Below are positions 5,466 to 11,094 of a stretch of 11,094 nucleotides of DNA, one piece after another (position 1 is the stretch's first letter; every line of letters starts with the position of its first letter). A program made the translations under genes and the position numbers. The notes under the pieces were generated by a model. It searched no databases. It had not been told where the DNA came from and saw only the letters and a program-made list of their open reading frames with translations. This DNA is from Deltaproteobacteria bacterium (GTDB lineage Bacteria; Desulfobacterota; Deferrimicrobia; Deferrimicrobiales; Deferrimicrobiaceae): assembly GCA_025357175.1 (NCBI GenBank), contig JANXPS010000114.1:1-11094 (forward strand). Reading direction: 5' to 3'.

Positions 5466-7121
5466 TGGAAACGCGGATGGGCGCCATTCTTTCTGCACCC
5501 AGTTCGGCGATGGAGCGGCTTCGTCGCCGGACAGCTTCTGGACCGCCCGCTGCGCGACTTTCCGGACTTCCGGATCGGAATCCCCGAGCATGTCGCGAAG
5601 CGGCTTGACGACCCGCGTCAACCCGATTTCGCCCAGCGAGGCCGCTGCGCGCGCCCGCTTGCCGGGATTTTCGTCCTTCAGGGCGATCAGCAGCGGTTCC
5701 ACCGCGACTTCCCCCATCTGCGCCAGCACCGCCGAGGCCAGGTATCCCAGCTTTTCGTCGCCGAGCATCGTGATCAGGGGGTAGACCGCGCGCGTGTCCT
5801 TGATCTGCCTCATCGAGCAGACGGTGGCGATGCGCATGTCGGTGCTCTCTTCGGCCTGGAGCGTCTCGAGGCACCCGTCGAGAATCCGGTTGCCCATCCC
5901 GTCGAGCACATACTGCTTCCAGTGGTTCATCAGCGGGTCGCTCCCGCGGCGGAGGAGCGGCCGGATGTTCGTGTCGCCGAACTTGCGGAGCGCCATCACG
6001 CAGATCCACCGGAGTTCGGGGTCGCCCAACCCGTTGACCAGCGCCTCGACGGAAGAGGGTTCCGCGATCGCCATCAACGCGGCGGCGGCCGACACCTTGA
6101 CCTCTTTTTCCGGGTCGCGCAGCGATGCTTCGAGCAACTGCACCGCGGGACGATATTTCGCCTTCCGGATGGCGGTCGCAGCGCTGATCTTCTGGAGCAC
6201 GTTTCCGTCGCGGAGGAGCCGGAAAAGAAGCGGCTGGGCCGCGGACGGCATCCGGGAAAGCGCCTCGTTCGCCGCTTCGCGCACTCCGGGGTCGGGATCG
6301 TCGCAGAGCCCCCCCACGTCGGGCAGCACGTCGGGATCGTTGGTTTCCCCGAGCGCCTCGATCGCGTAGAACCGGACGGCGGGCGACCGGTCCATGAGTC
6401 CCTTGCGAAGGAGGGAACGCGTATCGGAAGTGCCGAGCATGCCCACCTCCCTCATTGCGGAGGCCCGGACGTCGGGGTTGCCGTAGGTGAGCAGGGAAAC
6501 CAGCGTGGCGATTCCGTCGGGGCCGAAGCGGGGCAGGACCGAAATCGCCGTGTCGCGCACCGTCGGGTTCTCGCTGTCGAACTTCGCCGATACGGCCAGA
6601 AGTCCTTCCTCGCCTCCGAACTGGGCCATGGCCTGGATCGCCTGGACCTGCACGGTGCGATCGGGGTCCGACAGCGCCTTGCGGATGGCGGGTATCGCTT
6701 CGCGAGCCTCGAGCTGCCGGAGGATGAAGAGCGCATTGCGCCGGACAGCCGGCAGCTCGTTGTCGAGCGCCAGGATGGTCGGAGCCACGGCGGGCTGGCC
6801 GATGTTGATCAGCGACCCGCTGACGAGCCATCGCACATCCTCGTCGCCGACGATCGAAAGCAGCGGGGCTACGGCGTTCTTTCCGAGCCCCACGAGGCCG
6901 CTCATGGCGTGCGCGCGGACGTCCGGGTCGGAATCGCGGAGGTATGGGACGACGGCCCGGCTCGCCGCTTCGTCCTTTCCGGCGGCCAGCTTGTCGATCT
7001 CGACCATCCTGGCCTCCGGGTTGAGCGTCTCCGGCCCCTCTCCGGCCCGTGAAGCCGTAAAGGAGAGGGCAATGACGGAAATCGACGCGAGCAATGCAAG
7101 CGCGAGCGTTTTATTCCCCAA
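5457..7121 (-). CDS. Secreted HEAT-repeat protein
   Basis: This is a 554-residue protein (TTG start at 7121) of unknown specific function. The first 25-30 residues look like a Sec signal peptide: N-K near the start, a hydrophobic run LALALLASISVIALSF, and likely cleavage after ASRA before GEG. An envelope or extracytoplasmic location is inferred. Almost all the remainder is a solenoid of about sixteen HEAT/PBS-lyase-like repeats of roughly 31 residues. Each has a D-P-x-x-x-V-R turn, for example SDPDVRAHA, DPDPGVREAA and DSDPEVRKVA. No catalytic motif is visible; such proteins are usually scaffolds. The TTG start has GAGG upstream and fits a promoter at 7159-7187. A longer reading from TTG at 7187 would put a charged stretch before the signal peptide and lie on the promoter, so I reject it. 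An ATG at 7140 is out of frame (see findings). hisG follows after 58 bp, behind a terminator candidate. Confidence 0.85.
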   Translation of the reverse strand: MGNKTLALALLASISVIALSFTASRAGEGPETLNPEARMVEIDKLAAGKDEAASRAVVPYLRDSDPDVRAHAMSGLVGLGKNAVAPLLSIVGDEDVRWLVSGSLINIGQPAVAPTILALDNELPAVRRNALFILRQLEAREAIPAIRKALSDPDRTVQVQAIQAMAQFGGEEGLLAVSAKFDSENPTVRDTAISVLPRFGPDGIATLVSLLTYGNPDVRASAMREVGMLGTSDTRSLLRKGLMDRSPAVRFYAIEALGETNDPDVLPDVGGLCDDPDPGVREAANEALSRMPSAAQPLLFRLLRDGNVLQKISAATAIRKAKYRPAVQLLEASLRDPEKEVKVSAAAALMAIAEPSSVEALVNGLGDPELRWICVMALRKFGDTNIRPLLRRGSDPLMNHWKQYVLDGMGNRILDGCLETLQAEESTDMRIATVCSMRQIKDTRAVYPLITMLGDEKLGYLASAVLAQMGEVAVEPLLIALKDENPGKRARAAASLGEIGLTRVVKPLRDMLGDSDPEVRKVAQRAVQKLSGDEAAPSPNWVQKEWRPSAFPLN

Positions 7122-7158
7122 GGAATCGCGACCTCGACATTTTGATGGATTACCCTCC

Positions 7159-7187
7159 AATCTAAACCGATTCGAGTCCGGTGGCAA
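7159..7187 (-). promoter_or_regulatory. Sigma70-type promoter for the HEAT-repeat gene
   Basis: The minus strand reads TTGCCA (7182-7187, 5 of 6 to TTGACA), 17 bases, then TAGATT (7159-7164, 4 of 6 to TATAAT). Transcription would start about 7151-7153. That leaves a leader of about 30 bases holding the GAGG ahead of the TTG start at 7121, and puts the stronger GGAGGG just after the -10 outside the transcript. Confidence 0.5.
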
Positions 7188-7238
7188 TCGGGCAAACAGC
7201 CCCCCCGGTTGTTTTCGCCCGCGTGTAGACTGTCGTCC

Positions 7239-7901
7239 ATGGAAACCGTGATCCTCATGGCCAAGGCGCCGTTGGCCGGATTCGTCAAGACGCGGCTATC
7301 CCCTCCCCTGCTCCTTGAGGATGCCGCCCGCATCTACGAGGGTTTGCTCCTGGACGCGGCCGCCGCGATCCTGGCCGTCCCAAGATCCCGCGCCATGCTC
7401 TTCTTCACCCCTTCCGGCTCCGGACAATATTTCGCGGCCCGCCCGTTCGGCGGGTTCATCGCGCAGCCCCAGCGGGGAGCGTCTCTCGGCGACCGGATGA
7501 CGGGGGCGATCGGAACCGCTTTTCGCGGGGGCTCTAAAAGGGTAGTGATCGTGGGCACCGACTGCCCGGGACTGACGCCGGGGCGGATCGCGGAAGCTTT
7601 CCGGGAACTGCGCACCGGGGCCGACGCCGTATTCGGCCCTGCGCGGGATGGCGGATTTTATCTCGCCGGCTTCAATGCGCTGCCCGGAACGCTGTTCGGA
7701 GGAGCGGTCGACTGGGGGAGCGCCTCCGTGCTGGCAACCGTCACGAGGCGCTGCCGGGCTCACGGGATGACCTGGTCGCTATTGCGGGAGGAAAGGGACA
7801 TCGACACGCCGGCCGACCTGGCCTGGCTCGTCGCCCGGCTGAACAAGGGGGGCTTCCCGCGTTGCGTCGAAACGCGCAGGCGGCTTATCTTGCCCGGATG
7901 A
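7239..7901 (+). CDS. DUF2064/TIGR04282-family glycosyltransferase-like protein
   Basis: This 220-residue GT-A-fold nucleotidyl/glycosyltransferase-like protein belongs to the group annotated as 'TIGR04282 family arsenosugar biosynthesis glycosyltransferase' (DUF2064). It shows the N-terminal nucleotide-binding segment MAKAPLAGFVKTRLSP (7-22). GTDCPGL follows at 106-112 with the DxD-like acidic site. GPARDGGFYLAG is at 133-144, and DIDTPADL sits at 187-194 near the end, as in the family. The substrate is not proven. The family name comes from gene neighbourhoods, and many members lie outside arsenic loci. ATG at 7239 matches the family start, and a TTG 30 bp earlier is discarded. No Shine-Dalgarno is visible; a TAGACT box at 7226-7231 is placed as for a leaderless message. 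The gene is divergent from the HEAT gene and its last 17 bp overlap the oppositely oriented zinc-ribbon gene. A possible arsenosugar-type partner lies at 10248. Confidence 0.85.
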   Translation: METVILMAKAPLAGFVKTRLSPPLLLEDAARIYEGLLLDAAAAILAVPRSRAMLFFTPSGSGQYFAARPFGGFIAQPQRGASLGDRMTGAIGTAFRGGSKRVVIVGTDCPGLTPGRIAEAFRELRTGADAVFGPARDGGFYLAGFNALPGTLFGGAVDWGSASVLATVTRRCRAHGMTWSLLREERDIDTPADLAWLVARLNKGGFPRCVETRRRLILPG

Positions 7902-8562
7902 GCGGCGGTACAGGGCATTTCTGGCTCGGCTGCCCGCATGTCAGGTCGACGACCTCGGTGGACAGCGTCGCATCCTCGACCTTGTCCTCGGGAATCTCGA
8001 TCCGGAAATAGCCGGTCTCGGCCCGCAGGAGCGAACCTTCTCCCCGGTGGGCGGACCTCGGAAAAACCGACTCGATCCGTCTCCCCCCCCCGCTCAGGCC
8101 GAACGTCGCAGTCACCCGGATCGACTTGAGCGAGAGATCCGGGACATCCTCGCCGATGTTCCGGATTTCACCCTTGAGAACCACTTTCCCGTTCTCCACC
8201 CCCTGCACGACCTTCACCTTGAAGGCCGGGTTGGGAACGATGGCGACCCGGTGTCCGACCCAACCGTAGTAGACGGTCGCCGTCACGAGAAACGCGAGCA
8301 CGATCGCGCCCCCCAGGACAATCAGTTGCCAATGCCGCCGGAGGAACAGCCGTTGCCTCCCGTACCGTTTCGGGGAAGCGAGAAGTTCGCGGAAATCGCG
8401 CACGACGGGATTCTGCGAATTGCAGTGCGGACAGGTGCGCGCGTCGGTCGGCATCTGCATCGTGCAGAACGGACAGGTCGAAAAGTCGGGAATCTCCCGG
8501 TTTTCGAGCGACGGGATGCCGTGCAGCGGCGGGATGTTCGAGCGATCGTTCAATGCACCCAT
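7885..8562 (-). CDS. Zinc-ribbon single-pass membrane protein
   Basis: This 225-residue protein is one I do not recognise as a named family. An N-terminal zinc ribbon (C30-P-F-C33, ten residues, C44-P-H-C47) is followed by a basic stretch (about 64-77). One transmembrane helix spans about 79-100. The C-terminal domain (about 107-210) looks like a DUF3426/FxLYD-type beta-sandwich (KVVLKGEIRNIGED, then IRVTATF). The topology is therefore probably cytoplasmic ribbon and extracytoplasmic sandwich. C209 and C216 near the end could form a disulfide. It lies 17 bp after pepA on the same strand, so they are probably cotranscribed. The ATG at 8562 has AGAGGA immediately before it, which is too close. 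A TTG three codons in (8553) would be better spaced and cannot be excluded. The 3' end overlaps the DUF2064 gene on the other strand by 17 bp. Confidence 0.75.
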   Translation of the reverse strand: MGALNDRSNIPPLHGIPSLENREIPDFSTCPFCTMQMPTDARTCPHCNSQNPVVRDFRELLASPKRYGRQRLFLRRHWQLIVLGGAIVLAFLVTATVYYGWVGHRVAIVPNPAFKVKVVQGVENGKVVLKGEIRNIGEDVPDLSLKSIRVTATFGLSGGGRRIESVFPRSAHRGEGSLLRAETGYFRIEIPEDKVEDATLSTEVVDLTCGQPSQKCPVPPLIRAR

Positions 8563-8579
8563 TCCTCTTCCCAGGCCGG

Positions 8580-10079
8580 TTAACGGCCCGCCGAGGCGCG
8601 CTCGAGATATTCGACGAGCAGCCGGACAGGTGCGCCCGTCGGCCCTGCGGCGTACCCCATCCGTTCCTTTTCCCGCCAGGCGACCCCGGCGATGTCGAGG
8701 TGGGCCCACGGGGTTTCTCCGGCGAACTCCTTGAGGAAATAGCCTGCGGTGATCGTTCCCGCCTCGCCTCCGCCGATATTTTTCAGTTCGCCGATGTCGC
8801 TCTTGATCTGTTCGAAATACTCCTCGTGCAGGGGGAGTTCCCACGCCTTCTCGCCGCTCGCCGCGGAAGCGTCCCTCAGTTTCGAGACGAGATTCGCGTC
8901 GCTGCCCATGAGCCCCATCGCGACGCTGCCGAGCGCGACGACGCAGGCACCGGTCAGCGTGGCCGCATCGATCATTTCCGCCGGCGAATACCGCTCGCGG
9001 GCGAACGTGATGGCGTCGCACAGGATCAGGCGCCCTTCGGCATCGGTCGAAAGCACCTCGACCGTCTTCCCCGACATCGTCCTCAGCACGTCGCCCGGCC
9101 GGAAAGCGGTGCCCGACGGCATGTTCTCGACGGCCGGCACCACCGCGACCACGTTCAGCGGGATCCCGAGCGCGGCAGCGGCCTTGAGCGTCGCGAGCAT
9201 GCCCGCGCCTCCGGCCATGTCGTACTTCATCCGGTCCATCCCCTCCCACTTCTTGAGGGAGATGCCCCCGGTGTCGAACGTGACGCCCTTGCCGACGAGC
9301 GCGATCCAGGGCGTCCCCTTTTTGCCGCCGCGATACTCGGCGACGATCAGGCGGGGAGGAATCTCGCTGCCACGGCCGACGGCCAGGATGCCGCCCGCCT
9401 TCATTTTCTCGAGTTCCTTCTTCCCGTGAACCGTCACGGTCACCTTGCCGCCGGCGAGCGTCTTCGCCGCCTTCGCCAGGGCGTCGGGCCGCATGTCGGC
9501 GGGCGGGGCGGCGACGAGATCGCGCGCCCAGTTGATGGCCTCCCCCAGCAGCACGCCTTTTTTCAGGCCTCCGGCCGCGAGCGCCGCCCGATTCCGATCG
9601 TTTTCCACGACCAGGAGCGTCGAAACCCGGTGCGCCTTCTCGGCCTTGTAGAGGTCGTAATCGTAATTCGAAAGGATCCCCCCGAGGGCGACGAAACGGG
9701 CGCACAAAACCGGGTCTATCCCCCCTTCGCCGACGCCGTGCAGCACCGTCGCGACCGTCTTCGCCTTGCATTTCTTCGCCGCGCGCAGGATCGTCAGCAT
9801 CACCTGGCGGGAGTGGTCGGCGGTGAATTTTTCCTTCTTGCCGAGTCCGATCACCATCAGCCGCGGGGCTCCGATCCCCTTGCCGGGACGCAGCATGAGC
9901 GCCTCGCCGAACTCGCCCTTGAAATCGCCGTCCGCGATCGCAGCCGAAATCGCGCCGCCGACCGCCGCGTCGACCGCCCCGGTCGCTCCCCCCGGCTTTA
10001 CGGTTCCTTCGAAGAGATTGACCACGAGCAGATCCGCCTTCCGGCGAACGATATCCCCGGCGACCAGTTCGACCTTCAT
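8580..10079 (-). CDS. pepA: Leucyl aminopeptidase (M17 family)
   Basis: This 499-residue cytosolic hexameric two-metal aminopeptidase removes N-terminal residues from peptides; some homologues also bind DNA as regulators. The C-terminal catalytic domain is intact. GKGVTFDTGGISLK (263-276) supplies K264, D269 and K276. MKYDMAGGA (284-292) supplies D287. STDAEGRL (344-351) supplies D346, E348 and R350. These match the metal and catalytic residues of E. coli PepA with a constant offset of six (recalled numbering). The N-terminal macro-like domain (about 1-160) is present. One deviation is Ser at 344 where most members have Asn (NTDAEGR). ATG at 10079 has AGGAGGGG upstream, and a promoter candidate with a perfect TTGACA lies further up (10122-10151). 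The zinc-ribbon membrane protein follows after 17 bp. The CMD gene is divergent. Confidence 0.97.
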   Translation of the reverse strand: MKVELVAGDIVRRKADLLVVNLFEGTVKPGGATGAVDAAVGGAISAAIADGDFKGEFGEALMLRPGKGIGAPRLMVIGLGKKEKFTADHSRQVMLTILRAAKKCKAKTVATVLHGVGEGGIDPVLCARFVALGGILSNYDYDLYKAEKAHRVSTLLVVENDRNRAALAAGGLKKGVLLGEAINWARDLVAAPPADMRPDALAKAAKTLAGGKVTVTVHGKKELEKMKAGGILAVGRGSEIPPRLIVAEYRGGKKGTPWIALVGKGVTFDTGGISLKKWEGMDRMKYDMAGGAGMLATLKAAAALGIPLNVVAVVPAVENMPSGTAFRPGDVLRTMSGKTVEVLSTDAEGRLILCDAITFARERYSPAEMIDAATLTGACVVALGSVAMGLMGSDANLVSKLRDASAASGEKAWELPLHEEYFEQIKSDIGELKNIGGGEAGTITAGYFLKEFAGETPWAHLDIAGVAWREKERMGYAAGPTGAPVRLLVEYLERASAGR

Positions 10080-10121
10080 CCTGACAATCCCCTCCTGCTA
10101 GCGTTTCAATACAATCTTATC

Positions 10122-10151
10122 AAGTTATTGGGAAACAACGCCCGTTGTCAA
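10122..10151 (-). promoter_or_regulatory. Candidate promoter for pepA
   Basis: The minus strand has a perfect TTGACA (10146-10151) and, after 18 bases, TAACTT (10122-10127, 3 of 6). The -35 is strong and the -10 weak. An inverted repeat occupies the spacer (10135-10148), so an activator or repressor might act here. The orientation and the distance of about 45-70 bp to the pepA start fit. Confidence 0.45.
10135..10148. repeat. Inverted repeat ACAACG-CC-CGTTGT in the pepA promoter
   Basis: Two perfect six-base arms are separated by CC, inside the spacer and -35 region of the pepA promoter candidate. A second overlapping pair, TTGTC (10145-10149) and GACAA (10160-10164), has centres about 15 bases apart. 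Either could be an operator for a dimeric regulator serving pepA or the divergent CMD gene. No regulator gene is visible in the window. Confidence 0.35.
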
Positions 10152-10178
10152 GGCACACCGACAAGCACATCGGGAAGA

Positions 10179-10206
10179 TTCGCCCCTCCGGCCGCCATGC
10201 TAAAAT
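10179..10206 (+). promoter_or_regulatory. Candidate promoter for the CMD/radical SAM pair
   Basis: TAAAAT at 10201-10206 matches the -10 consensus at 5 of 6. TTCGCC lies 16 bases upstream (10179-10184), only 3 of 6 to the -35 consensus. Transcription would start about 10213, giving a leader of about 35 bases that contains AAGGAG at 10231-10236. The weak -35 suggests that an activator may be needed. Confidence 0.4.
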
Positions 10207-10247
10207 GGTCCCTCGCATCATCCACGTCGGAAGGAGAATACAACCCC

Positions 10248-10577
10248 ATGGTTCGCCCCTTCTACACTGACACCGATCTCGACGCGTTCTCGGAATTGAA
10301 AGATTTCGCTCCCGACGCTTTCGAGGGCTATGCCGCCTGGTCGGCCGCCGCCTTTTCGGAAGGGGCTCTCAGCCGCAAGACCAAGGAACTGGTCGCCCTC
10401 GCGGTCGCCCACGCGATCCATTGCCCCTACTGCATCGACGTCCACGCGAAGGGGGCCTCCTCGGCAGGAGCCTCCCGCGAGGAGATGGTCGAGGCGATCC
10501 AGGTCGCATCCGTGATACGCGGCGGCGCAACGCTCGTCCACGGCGTGCAGGCGCTCAAGTCGCTGGACGGGGACTAG
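10248..10577 (+). CDS. Carboxymuconolactone decarboxylase/AhpD-fold peroxidase-like protein, arsenosugar-associated type
   Basis: This 109-residue protein has a single CMD/AhpD-fold domain, typically an oligomeric thiol reductase or peroxidase. The AhpD signature is complete: E47, eleven residues, C59-P-Y-C62, then H66 (CPYCIDVH). The flanking ALAVAHAIHCPYCID and the C-terminal IRGGATLVHGVQ match, as I remember it, the TIGR04169 'arsenosugar biosynthesis-associated peroxidase-like' group rather than ordinary AhpD. In that group the first active residue is sometimes selenocysteine; here it is an ordinary Cys. ATG at 10248 has AAGGAG eleven bases upstream. A long open frame continues upstream antisense to pepA, but the family starts at this ATG. 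The radical SAM gene follows after 10 bp, so they are almost certainly one operon. The reaction is unknown, and general peroxide or disulfide handling for the radical SAM product is one possibility. Confidence 0.85.
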   Translation: MVRPFYTDTDLDAFSELKDFAPDAFEGYAAWSAAAFSEGALSRKTKELVALAVAHAIHCPYCIDVHAKGASSAGASREEMVEAIQVASVIRGGATLVHGVQALKSLDGD

Positions 10578-10587
10578 GCCGGTCGAC

Positions 10588-11094
10588 ATGCCTTTCCCGA
10601 TCATCTCCGGCCTGCCTTTCCACGCACCCGAGTTCTCCGTCCTCCAACGGGACGGCGTCTTCGTCGCGGTCGACCGGCTTCGCGCGAACTGGATCAGCAC
10701 CAATCGCGCGGGACTGCGGGCGCTGCGGCTGCTTCCGGGCCGGACCCTCCCGGAGGCGATTCCCGAATTCGCCGCCGGGCAGGGTCTTGCGCTCGATGAA
10801 GCCGGCCGCCTTCTGGCGAAATTCTCGTCGGAACTCGCCCGCAGGGAGTTCCTGTCGACCGCGCCGATCGAAGCCGAACACATGACTCGCGGGCAGGCGC
10901 TGCGCCCCGTCAAGCTGCACGAGGTGTGGATCGCCGCAAACTTCGAGTGCAACCTGGCGTGCCGCCACTGCTACATGTACGACCGCGTCCTGTCCGACCG
11001 CCGGCGCGTTTCCACGGAAGCGTTGCTCGCGATGATCGACGACTGCCGCACGCTGGGCGCCGAGGTTTTCTACCTGACCGGCGGCGAACCGCTG
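10588..11094 (+). CDS. Radical SAM enzyme with PqqD/RRE-like N-terminus (3' end off window)
   Basis: The first 169 residues are visible. Residues 112-169 begin a radical SAM domain. The [4Fe-4S]-binding C121-x3-C125-x2-C128 lies in NFECNLACRHCY, followed by the SAM-contacting TGGEP motif at 164-168. The preceding ~90 residues (about 14-95) resemble PqqD/RiPP-recognition-element domains: a beta-rich start (FSVLQRDGVFVAVDRL), then helices (GLRALRLLPGRTLPEAIPEF) and a winged end (LLAKFSSELARREFL). This layout occurs in SPASM/twitch-type peptide-modifying enzymes such as sactisynthases. The usual arsenosugar partner ArsS lacks this N-terminus and begins near its cysteine motif, so this is probably something else. 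ATG at 10588 lies 10 bp after the CMD stop; its ribosome binding site is weak and it is probably coupled. No precursor peptide is visible upstream. The C-terminal half, including any SPASM cysteines, is outside the window. Confidence 0.88.
   Translation, partial: MPFPIISGLPFHAPEFSVLQRDGVFVAVDRLRANWISTNRAGLRALRLLPGRTLPEAIPEFAAGQGLALDEAGRLLAKFSSELARREFLSTAPIEAEHMTRGQALRPVKLHEVWIAANFECNLACRHCYMYDRVLSDRRRVSTEALLAMIDDCRTLGAEVFYLTGGEPL

Noticed and set aside
7226..7231. TAGACT as a -10 box for a leaderless DUF2064 message
   Set aside because: The spacing to the ATG fits, but there is no -35 match and a 4-of-6 hexamer is common by chance; mentioned only in the gene entry.
7858..7876. Inverted repeat CGCGTT-7-AACGCG as a terminator for the convergent genes
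   Set aside because: The stem is only six pairs, no T-run follows on either strand, and it lies inside the DUF2064 coding sequence.
8553..10247. A long plus-strand open frame running into the CMD gene, suggesting a large fusion
   Set aside because: It is antisense to pepA. The CMD domain starts at 10248 with a clear ribosome binding site and normal family length.
10248..10577. Possible selenocysteine in the CMD protein
   Set aside because: Some family members use selenocysteine, but both active positions here are ordinary Cys codons and there is no in-frame TGA.
1..11094. CRISPR arrays, tRNA or rRNA genes, insertion sequences, attachment sites
   Set aside because: No regularly spaced repeats, terminal inverted repeats, transposase motifs or cloverleaf sequences were seen on reading both strands.

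Overview
The window is GC-rich throughout (about 65% by eye) and tightly packed, with twelve genes on both strands, very short intergenic gaps and no mobile element, tRNA, rRNA or CRISPR array that I can see. The gene set fits a high-GC anaerobic deltaproteobacterial (Desulfobacterota/Desulfuromonadota-like) genome. It has a long-form HisG, a TIGR02757/DUF2400 protein, a bacterial pair of archaeal-type shikimate-entry enzymes, a TatA of the 'MFGLG.PEL' type, and a type IV pilus ATPase. This assignment is an inference from gene families, not a phylogeny.

Region 1 (1-7121, minus strand). Read 5'->3' on the minus strand, it runs: a secreted HEAT-repeat protein (7121-5457); hisG (5398-4511); a DUF2400 HhH-GPD-like protein with an Fe-S cysteine cluster (4478-3666); a PilT-like ATPase with an N-terminal MshEN domain (3599-2034); an ADTH synthase (2037-1228); a type II 3-dehydroquinate synthase (1214-213); and tatA (182 to beyond the window edge). 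The hisG-to-tatA genes are separated by 66 bp or less, and the ATPase and ADTH synthase overlap by ATGA. A hairpin plus T-run and a TATAAT promoter are superimposed between the HEAT gene and hisG.

ADTH synthase plus 3-dehydroquinate synthase II form the alternative route first described in Methanocaldococcus. They make 3-dehydroquinate from aspartate semialdehyde and a deoxy-ketohexose phosphate instead of from DAHP. Together with hisG this makes the operon largely an amino-acid biosynthesis unit into which a motility-type ATPase is translationally coupled.

Region 2 (7239-10079). A DUF2064/TIGR04282 glycosyltransferase-like gene on the plus strand runs tail-to-tail, with a 17-bp overlap, into a minus-strand pair: leucyl aminopeptidase pepA, then a zinc-ribbon single-pass membrane protein.

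Region 3 (10248-11094, plus strand). A small CxxC carboxymuconolactone-decarboxylase/AhpD-fold protein resembles the arsenosugar-associated peroxidase-like family. Ten bases later begins a radical SAM enzyme, cut by the window edge, whose N-terminus looks like a PqqD/RRE peptide-recognition domain. This pair is the best candidate here for an undescribed system. The other notable candidate is the PilT-like ATPase with an apparent c-di-GMP-binding MshEN module. No gene-free stretch exceeds 300 bp; the longest is the 168-bp divergent region at 10080-10247.
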